DNA of 64,000 nucleotides from Eudromia elegans (GCA_003342815.1 PTEX01000201.1:1276420-1340419); one strand, 5' to 3'; shown: positions 46,857-60,200, counted from the first letter of the stretch. Notes: a model not told the origin generated them from the letters alone. Program-made: numbers and translations.

Positions 46857-49800
46857 ATGGTTCTTCTTTGAAGGTGAATCTATCAGAAATTAATGTGGAA
46901 GTCAGACTTCTACAGTCTAATAGAACAGGGTAAAGTTAATCTTTGTGCTGAGAGAAAAGTAAATCAGATTTTGAGGTTATGAAAAAGGAGACCAAAAGGA
47001 AAAGAGTGTTTCAGGCTTTTCTGATTCTTTGTAGGGACTTGGTAGTTTTTGTTTTATCAGTAGACTTTAACAAAATAGTATTGAAAATTACATGAGTTTG
47101 ATAATTATTTGTAATTGAATTCACATGTTTATGATTACCCTTTTTTATTTTTTTTTCCTAGTACAATTTGGAAAAAAAGAAAGTAGCAGTACTTTCATTT
47201 TTGAATTAGAGCTTCAGTAAAACATTCCCTGTGTAGTCCAATGGGTGGGGTGAAGGAGTTTTCTACATTTCTTTTTTTTTAATTAGAAGCTGCCTTAGAA
47301 AAGCTGCCTTTCATTTGCAAGTGTGCTATATACCACCATAAGAACTATTCTAAGGAATGTGCCCTAGATTGCAAGTAAATCTTTCCCCTTTATATGTATT
47401 TTCCAGCACCCTGAAGCGTAATTTTCTTTCAGCTCTTTCACACAAGAGAAAGAAGCATGCTAACCATAAATCTTTGTTTCATTGCTTCAACAGTTCCCAT
47501 TTTCTAATTAACATATTTAAGCTCCTTGTGATAATTTAACTTCTATTTGATCATTTCATGAACTAGTCAGTATCCTCTGACTACTTAGTATCTCTGAGAT
47601 GTGAAACAGTATTGGGGAGCAAGTCTATAGACTGTCTTTAAAGTGAACAACAAAAAGTCCTCATCTGCCAAAAGGGGCTTTTAGTGCTCTTCCTGCATGG
47701 GTGTGCCTCTAAATCTCTTCCAAATTAAACACAGATATAGAAAGACAGTATGCAAACAATAGCAATAAAAAAGCATCTTATTTGTCCCTTCTTGCATTTC
47801 TTTACTTGTGAGAATCCTTCAGTAGGGCCTCCAGTCTCTTCTGCAAGAAGAAAAAGTGCTTAGCTACACACAGCCTGCTTTCTCGTGTGACCTGGATTGA
47901 AGATGATAGTCTTCAACTGTCATCATTTAACATCAGAAGAATGGTTCTCAGTTTTTCTTCAATATGTGATCTTTTGAGGGAGCCTGATTAGAACCATATC
48001 TCATCACTGTGTTCCCTCAACTCTGAGCAAAAGTGTAAATTGCAATTCAGCCTCTGTATAGAAATTTTGCTCTATGGTACTAAATGTACAGAGCTGTATA
48101 GCTTTTTTTTTCCATGCTCCAGAACACTCCTTTAAAAGCAGTTCCTCTGCCATTCAGTGACTATTTTACCTGTCCTATAATTATGTTTTAAAATAAAAAT
48201 AATGGCAATAATGACAGGAGTCTGGTAATAATGTCAGCAGTATTAATAACACCCATTCAAGCTATAGAGATATGAACATACCTTCTTGTAGTTTCCTTAT
48301 ACACAGAACTCATTCATTAAAATGTTCATGTACTTCATAGAAGGAGGATCTGTTTAGTCTAGCTGTAAGTTATCACTGAAGCAAACATTAAAGGGATTAA
48401 GTTAGTTGTGGTATTTCCACTATACACATACTTGTGTGTGTTTGTCTGCAGGCATACCTACATGGCAACTGAAGCTTTCCAAGGCATGCCTTACTGTTGT
48501 GTTTTTTTCCTCAAACACTGCATGATCAGATGCTGCAATACTGAAATTAGGAACTGAAATGAGAAACAAGCCTGGCAAAATGCTTTCACCAGAATTGACA
48601 AGACCTGCTTCTGTATCGTATCCACAATGATTTCCAGGCTGGCTTATACCTGGAGTTTTGCAAGACTGTGTAAAGTTGTCTCTAGTTGAGAATAAAATCA
48701 CTCGTAATGTTCTCAANTTTTTTTCCGTACCCTTCAAATATAAGGCAGTAGCCACAGCATGGTGGAAGGAGAAGGTGAATGTGCATTATATTATTGCAAC
48801 TTTTTAACAGAAGATGCCTAGAGCTGACAAAACAGATTGGTGTTTTTTCAAGAAAGTGAATACAGTTACTCTGTGTACACTTTCATTGACGAGGTTCTGC
48901 ACTTAGGAGTACAGCACAGATGGTGTAAGCAATGAATACTTATGTCTGCCTGTAATTGATCCTATCAACAATGACATACCTTTAACTGGGTTGTATCACT
49001 TTACGTCACATATGGTTAATTAAGTAAGAAGGGCCCAAATACACTAAGGAGATTTTTATGTTTATACTTAGGAAAACAGTCTAGACAGGTGTTAATGTAA
49101 ATGAAGTTAGTGCTTGTCAAAGGTGAAATTCTCCATATGTAGCCTTGCTTCAGTCTCCAAATAAATACACTTTGGCAACATCTACATTAGCGAGTAGTGA
49201 GGAGCTAGGAGCAGATCTGAAGAGTGAAACAGCTGGTGCTGAGGACCAGCTGGGGACACTGTGTGGATTTGTAGGAGGACGATTTCCTTCAGACTGGTTT
49301 GATTCTGGTCCCACGGCTGGAATGCCCAGAAGGGTCTGGAGAGCACTAATAGGCACAGTTTTCAGAGGTCATCCCTTACTTTTCCTTCAATCTTTATGTT
49401 CAGTAGCTTGCCAGGTGTTTGGGGGAACTACTCTTCGAAATTTATAAAGCATGAGGAGCATCAGAGCTTGTCCTTCTTTTCTAATATGCTTCAACCTGAA
49501 TTGTAAGAGCTTTGCTTCTTGAGATAACCTCTCCTAATATGTTCCACCGTGTTAATATCTCCTTGTATGAAGATATCTACCCTGAGATAGAGTATATGTA
49601 GTAGAGGTTTTGTTAAATTATTTTTCCAATGTGAATGGGTTTGGATTAGCCCTTAGTTAGGGAGTCTGGCTGTTGTAAAAAATATTGTTTGGAAAATGAG
49701 ATATCCTAAATCCTTTTCTTCTAGGGACTGTACTTTCCNTTGGGAAGCACACCTTCCCATTACATTATCCTACACGGAAAGTGATATGGACAAAACCAGA

Positions 49801-52800
49801 ACACGGTGTGTTATCAGTTTTGGTCCTGGAGATCTCCAGAGAGAGGATTTCTTTGTATCAGGTTCGGTTTCTTTTTCTTTTCTGAAATTTCACGCAAGAA
49901 GTTTTCCTGCAGTCAGTGAGTGTGTAGTTCTGCTTCTGTATCAGAACCCTGTGTCCTGGGGGCAAATCTCTTGCTTGCTGAACTGTTCTTGGTGATTGTT
50001 CTTTCAAACCTGGGCATTCCCATGAGGATATTTTGTTTTAATTTTAGGGAGGAGAGAAATGGAGAAGTTGATTCGGCTGCAAGGAGAACTTGCTGCAAAG
50101 ACAGGAAGATTAATGAAAAGTAGTGGAACTCAGAAAAATTATTCAGGCTTTTTAGGCCTGTACATTAACCCTCTAGAAAGAAAGGTTTATGTCATCTAGT
50201 ACTCCTCATTAACAACAAAGATGTTTTCTTTTTCCTCTTATTTGAGGACTGCTATTCTCTGGTAATTTTCTCTGCTTTCGTATCAAAACCTTATTTCTGT
50301 CTGACTCTGTGTCTAGCCCAACTGTACATAGCGAGAGAGAGAGATCTCCTTTTCACCTCCTGTGATTTTTATCAGCTTCCCCCGACTTGAAAACATCACA
50401 GCTGCTTGAAAGCTTTAATTTGTCACTGCTGAAACACATACTTTGTGGATGTCATGGCCAAACTTTCCCATCCATCCCCGGTGGTTGTTTGATTTCTGTT
50501 TTGATTGGCTTCATCATTTTTAGAAGCAGAAATGTTGGTGTCATTCTGAACATCATCTGAGTTGTGATAACTATCTGCCTGCTCCAAGCATCCAAGTGTC
50601 CTAGTGTAATATATTACCACCTTTATTATGAAAAATTTGTATGAAAAAATTATTTGACTAACAAATTAATAAAACAGTCTGCTTATTTTTAAAGGGAAAA
50701 AAATAAATATCTGCTTGGTACAAAACCAGTTAGGATTGTGTTGGAGTGTTGATGAACAGTGAGATGCATATTGCAATTTAACATAAGGACTAGTTTGAAT
50801 ATCACAATTGTCCTATGATTAAAAAGGAAATAAAATCAACTAATGGAAAGACATGTTCTGACTCCTGTTCTTTATGGACAGTTTTAGGTTACCCTTTCAT
50901 TTTCATCTCTGTTGTTATGATTAGAATATTGCTTTTGCTCTATAAAAACATTTGGCATTTTATAAAAGCTTGGTATAATATTGCTGATGCAAAGTAAAGG
51001 CCTATCAAGCACAGCACCCTAAAAAAATGTAAGAGCATTAATTTCTTAGCAGAATATTTCCAGATATTGTTCAAATGTCTTTCCAGTGGCTTTTGAANGA
51101 TTCTTAGTTGGACTACTCATATATTTTAAGGAATGTGCTAAAGTATCTTGCTACATCAAAGTCGTACTGAGGAATGTTAGGAAACCAGTTTGTAAGTCCT
51201 GAACTCTAAAAAAGTTCCATATTCTAGAAAAGACTTCCTTTTCCCCCAGCTACTGGAAGGCCAGTCCTGCTGTCTTTCTTTTCTATTGAGGTAGAACATC
51301 TCCTGCATCTCCTGCATATATCACCAGAAAACTTAAGCAATGATACCAGCAAGTGCTCTGAGTTTAGTTCATTTCTGAAAGAATAAGTCTATAGATATTC
51401 CTAAGGGGAANATTTAAAACAATCAATCAAAGAAACAAACAAAAAAAGAGTCTAGTGTCATCTTTAGAGCCTGCGAAGTACTTTATTTTCTCCTTAGGGA
51501 TGTTTGCTTTACTTAAAAATCTTTATAAATTTAGATCTTCAGTAAAAGAAATGAATTAAACAGACTTGGAGTAAAGAAGACACATGGGACAAGTTTCCTA
51601 TTTACAGTGAAATGTGTCTATCCTTTAATTTTTGGTTATTGTTGTTGAGTACCGGATTTATTTTTCACATNCATTTTATCAGGTCACAGAAAGAAGCTGA
51701 ATGTGACCAAATTTGAACTCAGCAGTCACTGACAGCAACCCCATTACATGTTTCTTTCCCATGCTTACAGAAGACATGGTGAAATACCCTGCAAAAGAAC
51801 TGCCTGGAACAAGGGCAGCAGCTTGCAGCTGGAAAGCTAAGTCTGAGGAGTTCATCAGCAAGTAGAAGAAAAAAAAAGTCTGCTAAACTTTAGAATGGAG
51901 GGAAAAAGCATTATAATTGGTAGCTGAATCTGGAAATAAGCTTAATTTTTAACATTAGAAAGTTGAATGGAGGAGTCTTGCTACCTTTAAATACTCTTCC
52001 ATGCATCTGTTAAAGATCAAGTTCACCTATAATTTGCAAAACTGTGAACTTTGTTATATTTTATCCTTTTCTCCATCTGTTCCGATAACAATAGGAATAT
52101 TTTTCTAGTACCGTGCATATGCATTGATAAGTAGATAAGCAAAATAGGACAAGATTTGTGTATATTCTTATGAAATTACATGTGCAGTTCCCTTTTTGGA
52201 TAGATATGTATATATAATTTTTTTTGCTTAAAAATGTCTGACTTAATTACTAGGGAATTCACGGTGGTGAAGAGGAGAGAGTTACTTAAGGAATAGATAA
52301 AGAAAAAAGACAAGTAAATGAAAACAATAGTAAGAAGACATATCTAAAGGACTTGTAACATTAGCTATTGCTGCTCATCAGTTCTGTCAAAAAAATACAG
52401 AAATTGATTTTATCCAAGAATTCTGTATTCCCAGAATTGATTGGGAATCCAAGCAATTTGGTTTAGTATGAAATATTAACTGCATAGCAAGCCAAGAGAA
52501 GAACAACACTGAGGCTTCAAAGCTAAAATAATGTGTGCAAGCATCTTACCTTTTTCCCCCGACATATTTCTTAAGGTCATTGTAATGTCAGCTTAAAGGA
52601 ATGAACTGTGATAAATGATAGCTGGTTAGGTTAAAATAAGATTTGACCAGACCTGTACAGGACATTGAATTTGGTTATTGCCAGAAAAGAGATTTTTTTT
52701 TTAAGAACAGACACCTTAGCTCTCGTGCTTCTCATTCATAAGCTTCTTCACCATTGTAGCCAATCTTCATATTGAGTCATTCTACTTACTTGTGTTTCCC

Positions 52801-53200
52801 ATCTTGCTGCGTATGTCCTGGCACCTTGCTCTCTCTCCCGGTGCTTGCTTCTCTCTGCAGGGCTCCCTTTATCAAGAATCCTATTTCTGCACCTGCAGAA
52901 CCTCCTGTCTCTTCTCTGCAATATTTTTAGCTCATCTGTTGCATAACCTCCACCAAAAGGTATAACCTGGTTGCCAAAATTCAACCACTATTTGCCGCAA
53001 TGTTTGATGACTCTCTGAGCTATTCAGGAAGACGGTTCTAAAGCAGCTACATTTTAGCTTAGTGACTCACCAGAAATAAATTACCCAAGCAAAAAAATAC
53101 ATGGTTCATATGAAGATGTCTAAAAACTCTGAGGTTGCAGTCAAAGCCACTTGGTTTTTTTTGGTTTTTTTTTTGCTCTTTAGGAAGACAATAAGTATTT

Positions 53201-53226
53201 TTGATACAATGCTAGCATTGTATCAA
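53201..53226. repeat. Perfect 26-bp palindrome
   Basis: TTGATACAATGC is followed by TA and by the exact reverse complement, giving a perfect 26-bp palindrome centred on GCTAGC. Another TTGTATCAA copy and a TGATAGCATT echo follow immediately (53226-53246), so half of the palindrome is repeated once more. It could extrude as a cruciform or bind a dimeric factor. No transposon ends or target-site duplications are visible. Confidence 0.9.
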
Positions 53227-53720
53227 TTGTATCAATGATAGCATTTCAGTTGTATATAATTCTTACTNTTTAAATCTGTGTTTCTTGAAATAACTTATTT
53301 CCACACCATCATATTTCTTTGTTTTTGAATTTCTAAAATACAATTGTAAACACTAACAAAACACAGCACTAAGTATAGGGAAGAAGACAGTAATGCTACA
53401 TTTGGAAATGCAATCAGCAGTTGATTCTTTTTGACCTATTCCCTCCCTCATTTTTCCCTCGCCAAGCCCACTTACAGTAGACTGTTTATTGTTAGGTATG
53501 AAATAAAATAGTTACATTTATTTTTAAGCCATAAACACTGAGTGAGCTTATAACATCAATAAACTTCTAGAAATTCACACATAAATACATAGGGAATTAC
53601 ATGAGACCTGAAAAGTATCTTTTCAGGATACTTTCGGAAGAATGGTCCCAGAACTCTTTAGTAATGGAAAAGAGATGAATTGAAAAGTGTGTTATATTTT
53701 TCCAGTTCTCAACTTAAGAT

Positions 53721-54165
53721 TCCTTCCTTCCTTCCTTCCTTCCTTCCTTCCTTCCTTCCTTCCTTCCTTCCTTCCTTCCTTCCTTCCTTCCTTCCTTCCT
53801 TCCTTCCTTCCTTCNNNNNNNNNNNNNNNNNNNNNNNNNNNNNNNNNNNNNNNNNNNNNNNNNNNNNNNNNNNNNNNNNNNNNNNNNNNNNNNNNNNNNN
53901 NNNNNNNNNNNNNNNNNNNNNNNNNNNNNNNNNNNNNNNNNNNNNNNNNNNNNNNNNNNNNNNNNNNNNNNNNNNNNNNNNNNNNNNNNNNNNNNNNNNN
54001 NNNNNNNNNNNNNNNNNNNNNNNNNNNNNNNNNNNNNNNNNNNNCTTCCTTTTCCTTCCTTCCTTCCTTCCTTCCTTCCTTCCTTCCTTCCTTCCTTCCT
54101 TCCTTCCTTCCTTCCTTTTCCTTCTCCCTCCTTCCCCTTCATCTTCCTTCCTCTTTATCTCTTTC
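53721..54165. repeat. (TTCC)n microsatellite interrupted by an assembly gap
   Basis: A pure TTCC array runs from 53721 to 53814 (about 23 copies). It is followed by 230 Ns (53815-54044) and then by more TTCC copies to about 54116, grading into an impure pyrimidine tract to about 54165. The sequence on both sides of the gap is the same repeat in the same phase of composition, so the gap is almost certainly unresolved array, and its true length is unknown. The tract is all pyrimidine on + and all purine on -, which can form triplex DNA. Open frames that cross it encode only Leu-Pro-Ser-Phe or Lys-Glu-Gly-Arg repeats and are not genes. Confidence 0.97.
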
Positions 54166-54377
54166 TTGGCAAGTAACTTTGATGGACAAAGATCAGGAAA
54201 TACTTCCCAAAACATTTATCTAACGTTAAAATTCAGGCACAGCCTAGCCATCCATATGCAGCCATATGACTGCATATGAAGTAAAAAATTGAGTAATTTC
54301 ATATGTAAAATATTGCTTCTGTCTGTGATGCTGTATCTGGTGGGCTCCTCAATGAGCTTCCATTATAAAGTTCTTTA

Positions 54378-54481
54378 TTTTAAAATATATTTTACAAATA
54401 TATACATATTTATTTATATACATATAAGTATGGGTGTATATATACATGTGTATGTAATATATATGCGTACATATATATATA
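54378..54481. repeat. AT-rich low-complexity tract
   Basis: About 100 bp of imperfect TATA, ACAT and TGTA units. It lies about 210 bp after the pyrimidine tract at 53.7-54.2 kb and makes this the most repetitive kilobase of the window. Confidence 0.85.
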
Positions 54482-54890
54482 AGATTATGAGCTTCCTTAT
54501 TTGAAGACATTTAAAAACATGACTGAAAAAATCTCCTTTGGGCAGAAAGGCAATATTGAAGTTTTAGAATCTGGAATGTATTTGTTTTTTGGGTTATTTT
54601 TCCATCTTCCCAAATTTTAAGAAAGACAGTTTTGTAGAAATAATTTGGTATTAACTTTGGATGTTATTTGGTGTCTCTGTAACTCAAAAAAATGACATTA
54701 TGAACATTAATTTTTGACTTTTTTTGTTTTACAATGTGAAGGTTTTCTTACTATTATATTCATCATGTTGAATAACCATTGGTGATAATAGAAGTTCTAC
54801 TCATAAATCAGGCAAAGGCAAATTTTAGCCTTAAGCAGTTGACCTAGTGTTAAACATCTGCAGTAGCAAATTTGCCTTTTATCCCCGACC

Positions 54891-54949
54891 ATATATATGT
54901 ATATGTATATATGTGTGTGTGTGTGTGTGTGTATGTGTATATATATATG
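54891..54949. repeat. (TA)n-(TG)n-(TA)n compound microsatellite
   Basis: TA and TATG units, about ten TG units, then TATATATA. Likely length-polymorphic. Confidence 0.92.
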
Positions 54950-55868
54950 CTTGATTTACATTGCTGGTTACAAGTGTTTTGCGGCCAGCTGAGGGTGGAA
55001 CATGGATCCTCACGCATCTGGCAGCTGCTGTTCTGCAGTTGCGTGTTTGCAGTACAGTGTTGCCCAATGCTCTGAATTCACCGAGCCTCACAACATGTTG
55101 CTGATGAGCTGCTCAGCAAACCAGTGTCAAACTGTCCAATATAGGGTTGGTTATATTTAAACAGCCTAGGATGCAAAAGCAGATCCTAGCCAGTCATTAA
55201 CTTAAAACCCATGATTTGGCTCTTTTGGTTGTTGAGACGCAGTAGTGAGGCTGAGTGCTTGCAAACAACAGTGCAAAGGTGAATTAGGAAGGAGAGGAAG
55301 AGGAGGGCAGCCTTTGAGCTTGACCTGTGCCCTTCCGTAAACTTCTTTCCCTCCTCGGTTTATTTGGCTGTGCTCGGTGACCAAAGAATGTGCATGATCC
55401 CACTGGCAGGAAGTACAAAACCACTCTCCTATTTATACACTCCAGAAATGTTCTCATGCTGGTAGCACCAGTGTAATGTATTTTTGTTAAATCAATCTAT
55501 GAACTATTTTTTTAGTAAATCCTGGGGGAGTTTTGGGTTCTTTCTTTCTAAATAAATTAACTGTGAATTATCATTGGCAGAGTACATGCCAGGATGAATG
55601 ACCATCAAATTCATAATAGATATTAAAAAATGTTTCATATATTGATTTTGAAGGAATAACCTTTATGGCAACATTTTTGAAGTTTAAAATTCATAATTGT
55701 TATGGGTTTACTTATTGATTGAGTTACTGACCTTCAAAATATCATTAGGGAAAGTTCTATTAAGCGGCTAATATTCTCCAGTAATCAAGGTGTCATTTGT
55801 GTTGGCTTTTTATAATTATTGAATGTTTTAAGTTTAAACTTCAGAATCTAATCTTTTTTATACCTGAC

Positions 55869-55883
55869 GCTGCCATCAAGTGG
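55869..55883 (-). promoter_or_regulatory. CTCF-like binding site (one mismatch)
   Basis: On the - strand CCACTTGATGGCAGC matches the CTCF core except for T in place of A at position 6. It sits at the left edge of the 55.9-57.2 kb block that looks like conserved noncoding DNA and points the same way as the 36.3 kb site. Confidence 0.4.
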
Positions 55884-55899
55884 CTGTTGAGTAAAATCT

Positions 55900-57240
55900 C
55901 TGTGTTGTCCAACTTCTGTTTAAATGTTTCTCTTGATTTTAATTAGCAGGTCAGTTTTGAAGGAGGAGATAATCTCGTTAACTGACAGAAAGCCATTCAG
56001 TTTATTGCTCTTTGGATCAGATTTATCATAACATGTCTGTGCTCAAAGATGCTTTCAAAGATACTTTGACTGATTGAGATTTCACTGAAACAAAATTCTA
56101 GTTGCATTGCCTTTTAGATTAGCTTCAGCAGCATTTAGGAGTTTGTTTCACTCTAGTCACTCTGTGGCGTATTCTAAGGGTTCACTCACATAGTTGGTCT
56201 CCTAAGTGGNTAAATAAGTTTCCCTTTTGCATACTTCACTTTTTATCCATTTGCCAGAACCCTACAATACACATGTAGACTCCAGACGTTGGCAAGCTTT
56301 TCTTTTAAGTGGTCAAAATGAGCATGGGTCCTAAATCTCAAGAAAATTTCACTCTATGCATAATCAAGAATCTGATGAAGAAATAAAACCCTGTATTTTG
56401 GACTACCCAAGAATTATGCTTTTTAAAAGTGAGCAAAACCTTCTAACAGAATGACTTATGTATCTCAGTTTTTAGGAGGCAAAGCCAACATCCCAGTGCC
56501 AAATGACCATTTGAAGTTCCTCACAACCCAATTATTGGCATTCATCAGCAACTTGCGGTTCGCTCCCAGCAGTGTAGGGCTGTTCACCAATTTTAGACAA
56601 ATAACGATAAGCATCTCCATTTTCCTGAAGATCATTTGCCTTCTTTCACCCTCTGGAAATGATAATAGAAAATCATGTGCACATTAGCATTTGTATTTAC
56701 TGTGTTTGAATTAAAGCTGCAAACAGCTCTGATTCACTAATAACTGATGAAAGTGTCTCATTATTGAGCTACAAAACCGTCAACAAATTAATGGAAATTG
56801 CAAATCACCTTGAAAATTGCAGGCTCTTTAGTCCTATAGTGACTACTGAGCCAACAGCATAAATCGTCTTGTTGCTTAACTCTTTTCTTTTGAACAGATA
56901 GCTTTCTTATCACATTTTTTTAAAAAGCATGACTATTACTAATTAAGGCATGGCTAATCAACAGCTTTATTTTTTTGCAGCGCTTTGTTTTCTGCACTCG
57001 TATCAGAATTCCACAGTGCATTGTTGCCTCCTTGCTTTTCTATAATACTCAGAAGCTTGGACTCTCCATCTCTGATGCCAGGGAACATATTGGCCATTTT
57101 TCTCCCCTCTCTGAAATTATGGTATGAATCCTAACCCGGGCTGATTCTTTTCGGTAGTGTGATAAAGAATTTATACACATGTGCTCTAGCAATGTTTTTC
57201 TCACAGATTTTAATTTGAATTAAAATTGGAAGCATTCAAA
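55900..57240. promoter_or_regulatory. Candidate conserved noncoding block
   Basis: About 1.3 kb of almost repeat-free sequence, with one N, many homeodomain-like cores (ACTAATTAAGGCATGGCTAA, CAACAAATTAATGG), retained CpGs (AACTTGCGGTTCGCTCCC, AAATAACGATAAGC) and even composition. It contains the 141-bp candidate exon at 56981 and starts next to a CTCF-like site at 55869. By texture this is the strongest candidate for deep conservation in the window. Confidence 0.35.
56981..57121 (+). other. Candidate spliced exon (141 bp) in a conserved-looking block
   Basis: An acceptor-like CAGCTTTATTTTTTTGCAG is followed by 141 bp that are open in the phase-0 frame for all 47 codons, ending at ATTATG/GTATGA, a fair donor. 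The peptide includes RIRIPQCIVASLLFYNTQKL and SISDAREHIGHFSPLSEIM. Exon length is a multiple of three. The surrounding sequence looks like conserved noncoding DNA, so the open frame may be accidental. I recognise no protein family. Confidence 0.22.
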
Positions 57241-60200
57241 AGAAGTATTAGAAATTTATTTAGAAGCATTTCATGAAAAGGGCACTGTTTTTTCGTTTGT
57301 TCAGTGTTTGTTTGATTTTTACTGTGCTAGTAGAACTGTGAATGCAGCACTAGTGCCTGCCACTAGTGTTAGATTCATACAATTCTATTTTATGAGATTG
57401 GACATGCTGTAAGGAAGATGTATAGGAGCTGATCCCCAGCTGGTATAAAATGTCATGGCCTCATTTTCATGGAAATTTACTCTGGAAGACTATCAGGTGC
57501 AGTTTTCTAACAGATAGAAAGCTTTCTGCAAGGTGCTAAATTCTCTTATATCCCACAGTTCCATATGACGGAGTCTTTAGCATCTCTGAGATACACCTGA
57601 TTAAGNGGATATATTTCAAATTAACATAGATTCTAAATAAAAATAAATACTTCCTATTTTTGTCTTTTTTTTTCCCCTAGTGTGTGAATCATTAAGCTTG
57701 TGATGAGTTCTGTGTATTCAATAGCTTATTCTGACTTTTTAAGACACAGTTGACAATTCTTTTCGCACGTAAAACATCCTGTGGCATTTGTGCTAGTGCA
57801 GCATAACTAAGAAGGCACAGGTTTTGCGCTTAGAGACTTATTTCTGCTTTATATTTGAAGTTACTTTGTTTAAAAGAACACCAAAATCACTTGTGTGGTC
57901 ACCAGCTCTCCAGGAATAACACACCAGAAAAGGTCTCAAAATGTAACAGCATTTGTGAATCTCCAGTGACATAACTCCTGCTGTTAGTTGACAGGTGCCT
58001 TTTTATTAGAAAAGCATTTTCCAGATGAGTTTCTTTCAGGGACTCAGTAACATGCTGAATGCCCATAATTACTTCTGTCCAACAACAAAACTGAAAGTAG
58101 CAATGTATTTCAGGTCCTGTTGGCCCTGTCATATGGTTGCAGGCTGGATGTATGAGGGAAGGTGGCCCCATTCCTTTTCCCCTTCTTTTTATGCCTTCTA
58201 TGCCACCACCTTCTATTTTCCTTATTTTCTCAGATCAGTGTTAATGTAACCAGAGTTACATTACTGGTCTGTGCTGTATCATTTTCATTCCACTCCACCA
58301 GCCCCGTTTCTTCCCTAACACCCCACTGGTGCTGTGTCAGTGTTTGGTTGCAGGTTGCCACAGCCCTTTATATCCAGTGATGCAAGATAAAGTGTTATTC
58401 CACTTCCATTCAGCTTATTTATGTTCAAACTATGAAGACTCAAACTCTCCCTTCCAAAAAACTCTGCACCCTTGCTTTCCAAAAAGACATACAAAATGGT
58501 GAATGACTCTGCATGAAGTCCAAAAGGCAGCTTTGTTGACTTTTGCTTCCTTGTNCCTCCTGGCACTGCTGCTGCCTCCCTCTCCGTCAGGAGAGCAGTG
58601 GATGCTTAGGCTTTTAAAACAGCAATGAGGATGGGGCAGCTTGCTATCCAAACCTTTGTCCTAGACTTGTCACAGGTTTGAATTAGAATTTATTAAATGT
58701 GTTAAACATATTTAGAATCCACGTACACTTGAAGGTCCCTTTATTTTCCACAAGAAGTAGAGTGCAGGTGAATTCCAAGTGATGCAGGTCTCCTGCCTAT
58801 CCTCTCTTCTGTTTACTCTCTTTTAAAGAGCACTGTGTTGGAGGAAGTTTTGGCATATACTGGTTTGATGATCCCATTCCTCAGACGTCTTTAAACTTTG
58901 CAGTGTTTTATGGAACGTTGCATGCCAAGATTCTCTATTAAAAACGTATATGAACAAAATTTATATGCTTGTTTGTTCATGATACTCAATTACTTCTGAG
59001 ACTGTAAGCTAATAAGTGTGTTCTCCATCAGTACTTGCATAAAAATCTCTAATATTAATGGAAACATCAAGCAGATGTGACAGGCCTTACTCATAACCTG
59101 AAGAAAGTTGCTGCTTTGCTCATGTGCAAGGCTTTCTCCACAAGCAAATTCCAGTTTTTTGGGTTGCAGGTTGGAATGGTAAATGAACTTCATACAGTGT
59201 AAATGTAAACCAACTTGTGATGATGTGACAGTAACTGAAAATTACTGCTCATAACTGCTACTTTTTCATCTGGAACCCAGAGGGTGCCTCAGATTAAACT
59301 TGAAACTTTTCCAGTGACAGTAAAGCGCAGTCTAAAGTAACTAATAAAATGCAGCTGGGCTGGAATAAAAGATTGTTTTAGACATAAGGAGATATTTTAT
59401 CAAAAAAGACAGCAGGTAGTCCATATACTGTGTTACAGATTAACATATTTGTATGAATAACTGAAAAGTATTGAACACAACCTATATAATTTACTCTATC
59501 TCCAGAACCTTCTATGTGGGGCACTTCAATGCTGTTGGCAGTCAAGAAAGCTGAGAACATCAAAACACAGTGTATAACAGTAAAAATCTGATTAAGTATA
59601 TTCCTAGCAGAGCATTTTTTGTTCTCATTACAAAAAGTTCAAATATATTAGTTTCCATCTACTATGTGTCACTCCGCTTTATTATAAACCCCTAAGCAAA
59701 ACCGTGCAGGCAACAGACTGTAGCTCTTGGGCCGTCATATATTTGCAGTAATAACTGCTAATAATTAAAATTTATCCTCCACTGCCTCTTTGTTTAGGTA
59801 GCTGTTTGACTGGCGAAGAATATAGGACCTAAAAGGCCAGTCTGTTTGGTCTCGTATTGGGTGTGAACGAAGGAAACTCCGGTGGGCCAGTTCTGCAAGG
59901 AGAACCCCGAACTAATACTGTTTACTTTTGTTCAGTTATGTGGTATGTTTGTCTGCAGGCAGTTTATAGATGGGTTTATAATACGCAGATAAAGAGCTTC
60001 ATTTCCAAACTTTCTGCTGGTACAGTGTGGAAACCCAGCTATTTTGGTGTAGTGTGTGCTAAGGTGGGAAGAACGTGTAGTGCCAGGTTTTCAACGCATT
60101 CAAGGCCTTGCCAGTGGAAATGACTAGCGAGTAGGATTTGGTCGTCTCCAGTCCCACCAGCAAATCCCACCCACCTCCTTCCTCTCCTCCAGAACTTTGA

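Larger units (their letters stand above)
46036..53720. other. AT-rich unique DNA, no gene seen
   Basis: Contains the 11-bp tandem repeat at 46804 and the 26-bp palindrome at 53201. A - strand splice pair at 52790-52915 bounds 126 open bp, but its acceptor lacks a pyrimidine tract. No recognised gene or transposon. Confidence 0.55.
54166..55899. other. Unique DNA with simple repeats, no gene seen
   Basis: Besides the AT-rich and TG tracts, the sequence is unremarkable, with a slightly GC-richer stretch near 54960-55400. Confidence 0.55.

Noticed and set aside
53680-54279. Long open frames across the TTCC array on both strands
   Set aside because: They are tetranucleotide repeat plus Ns and encode only a four-residue repeat.
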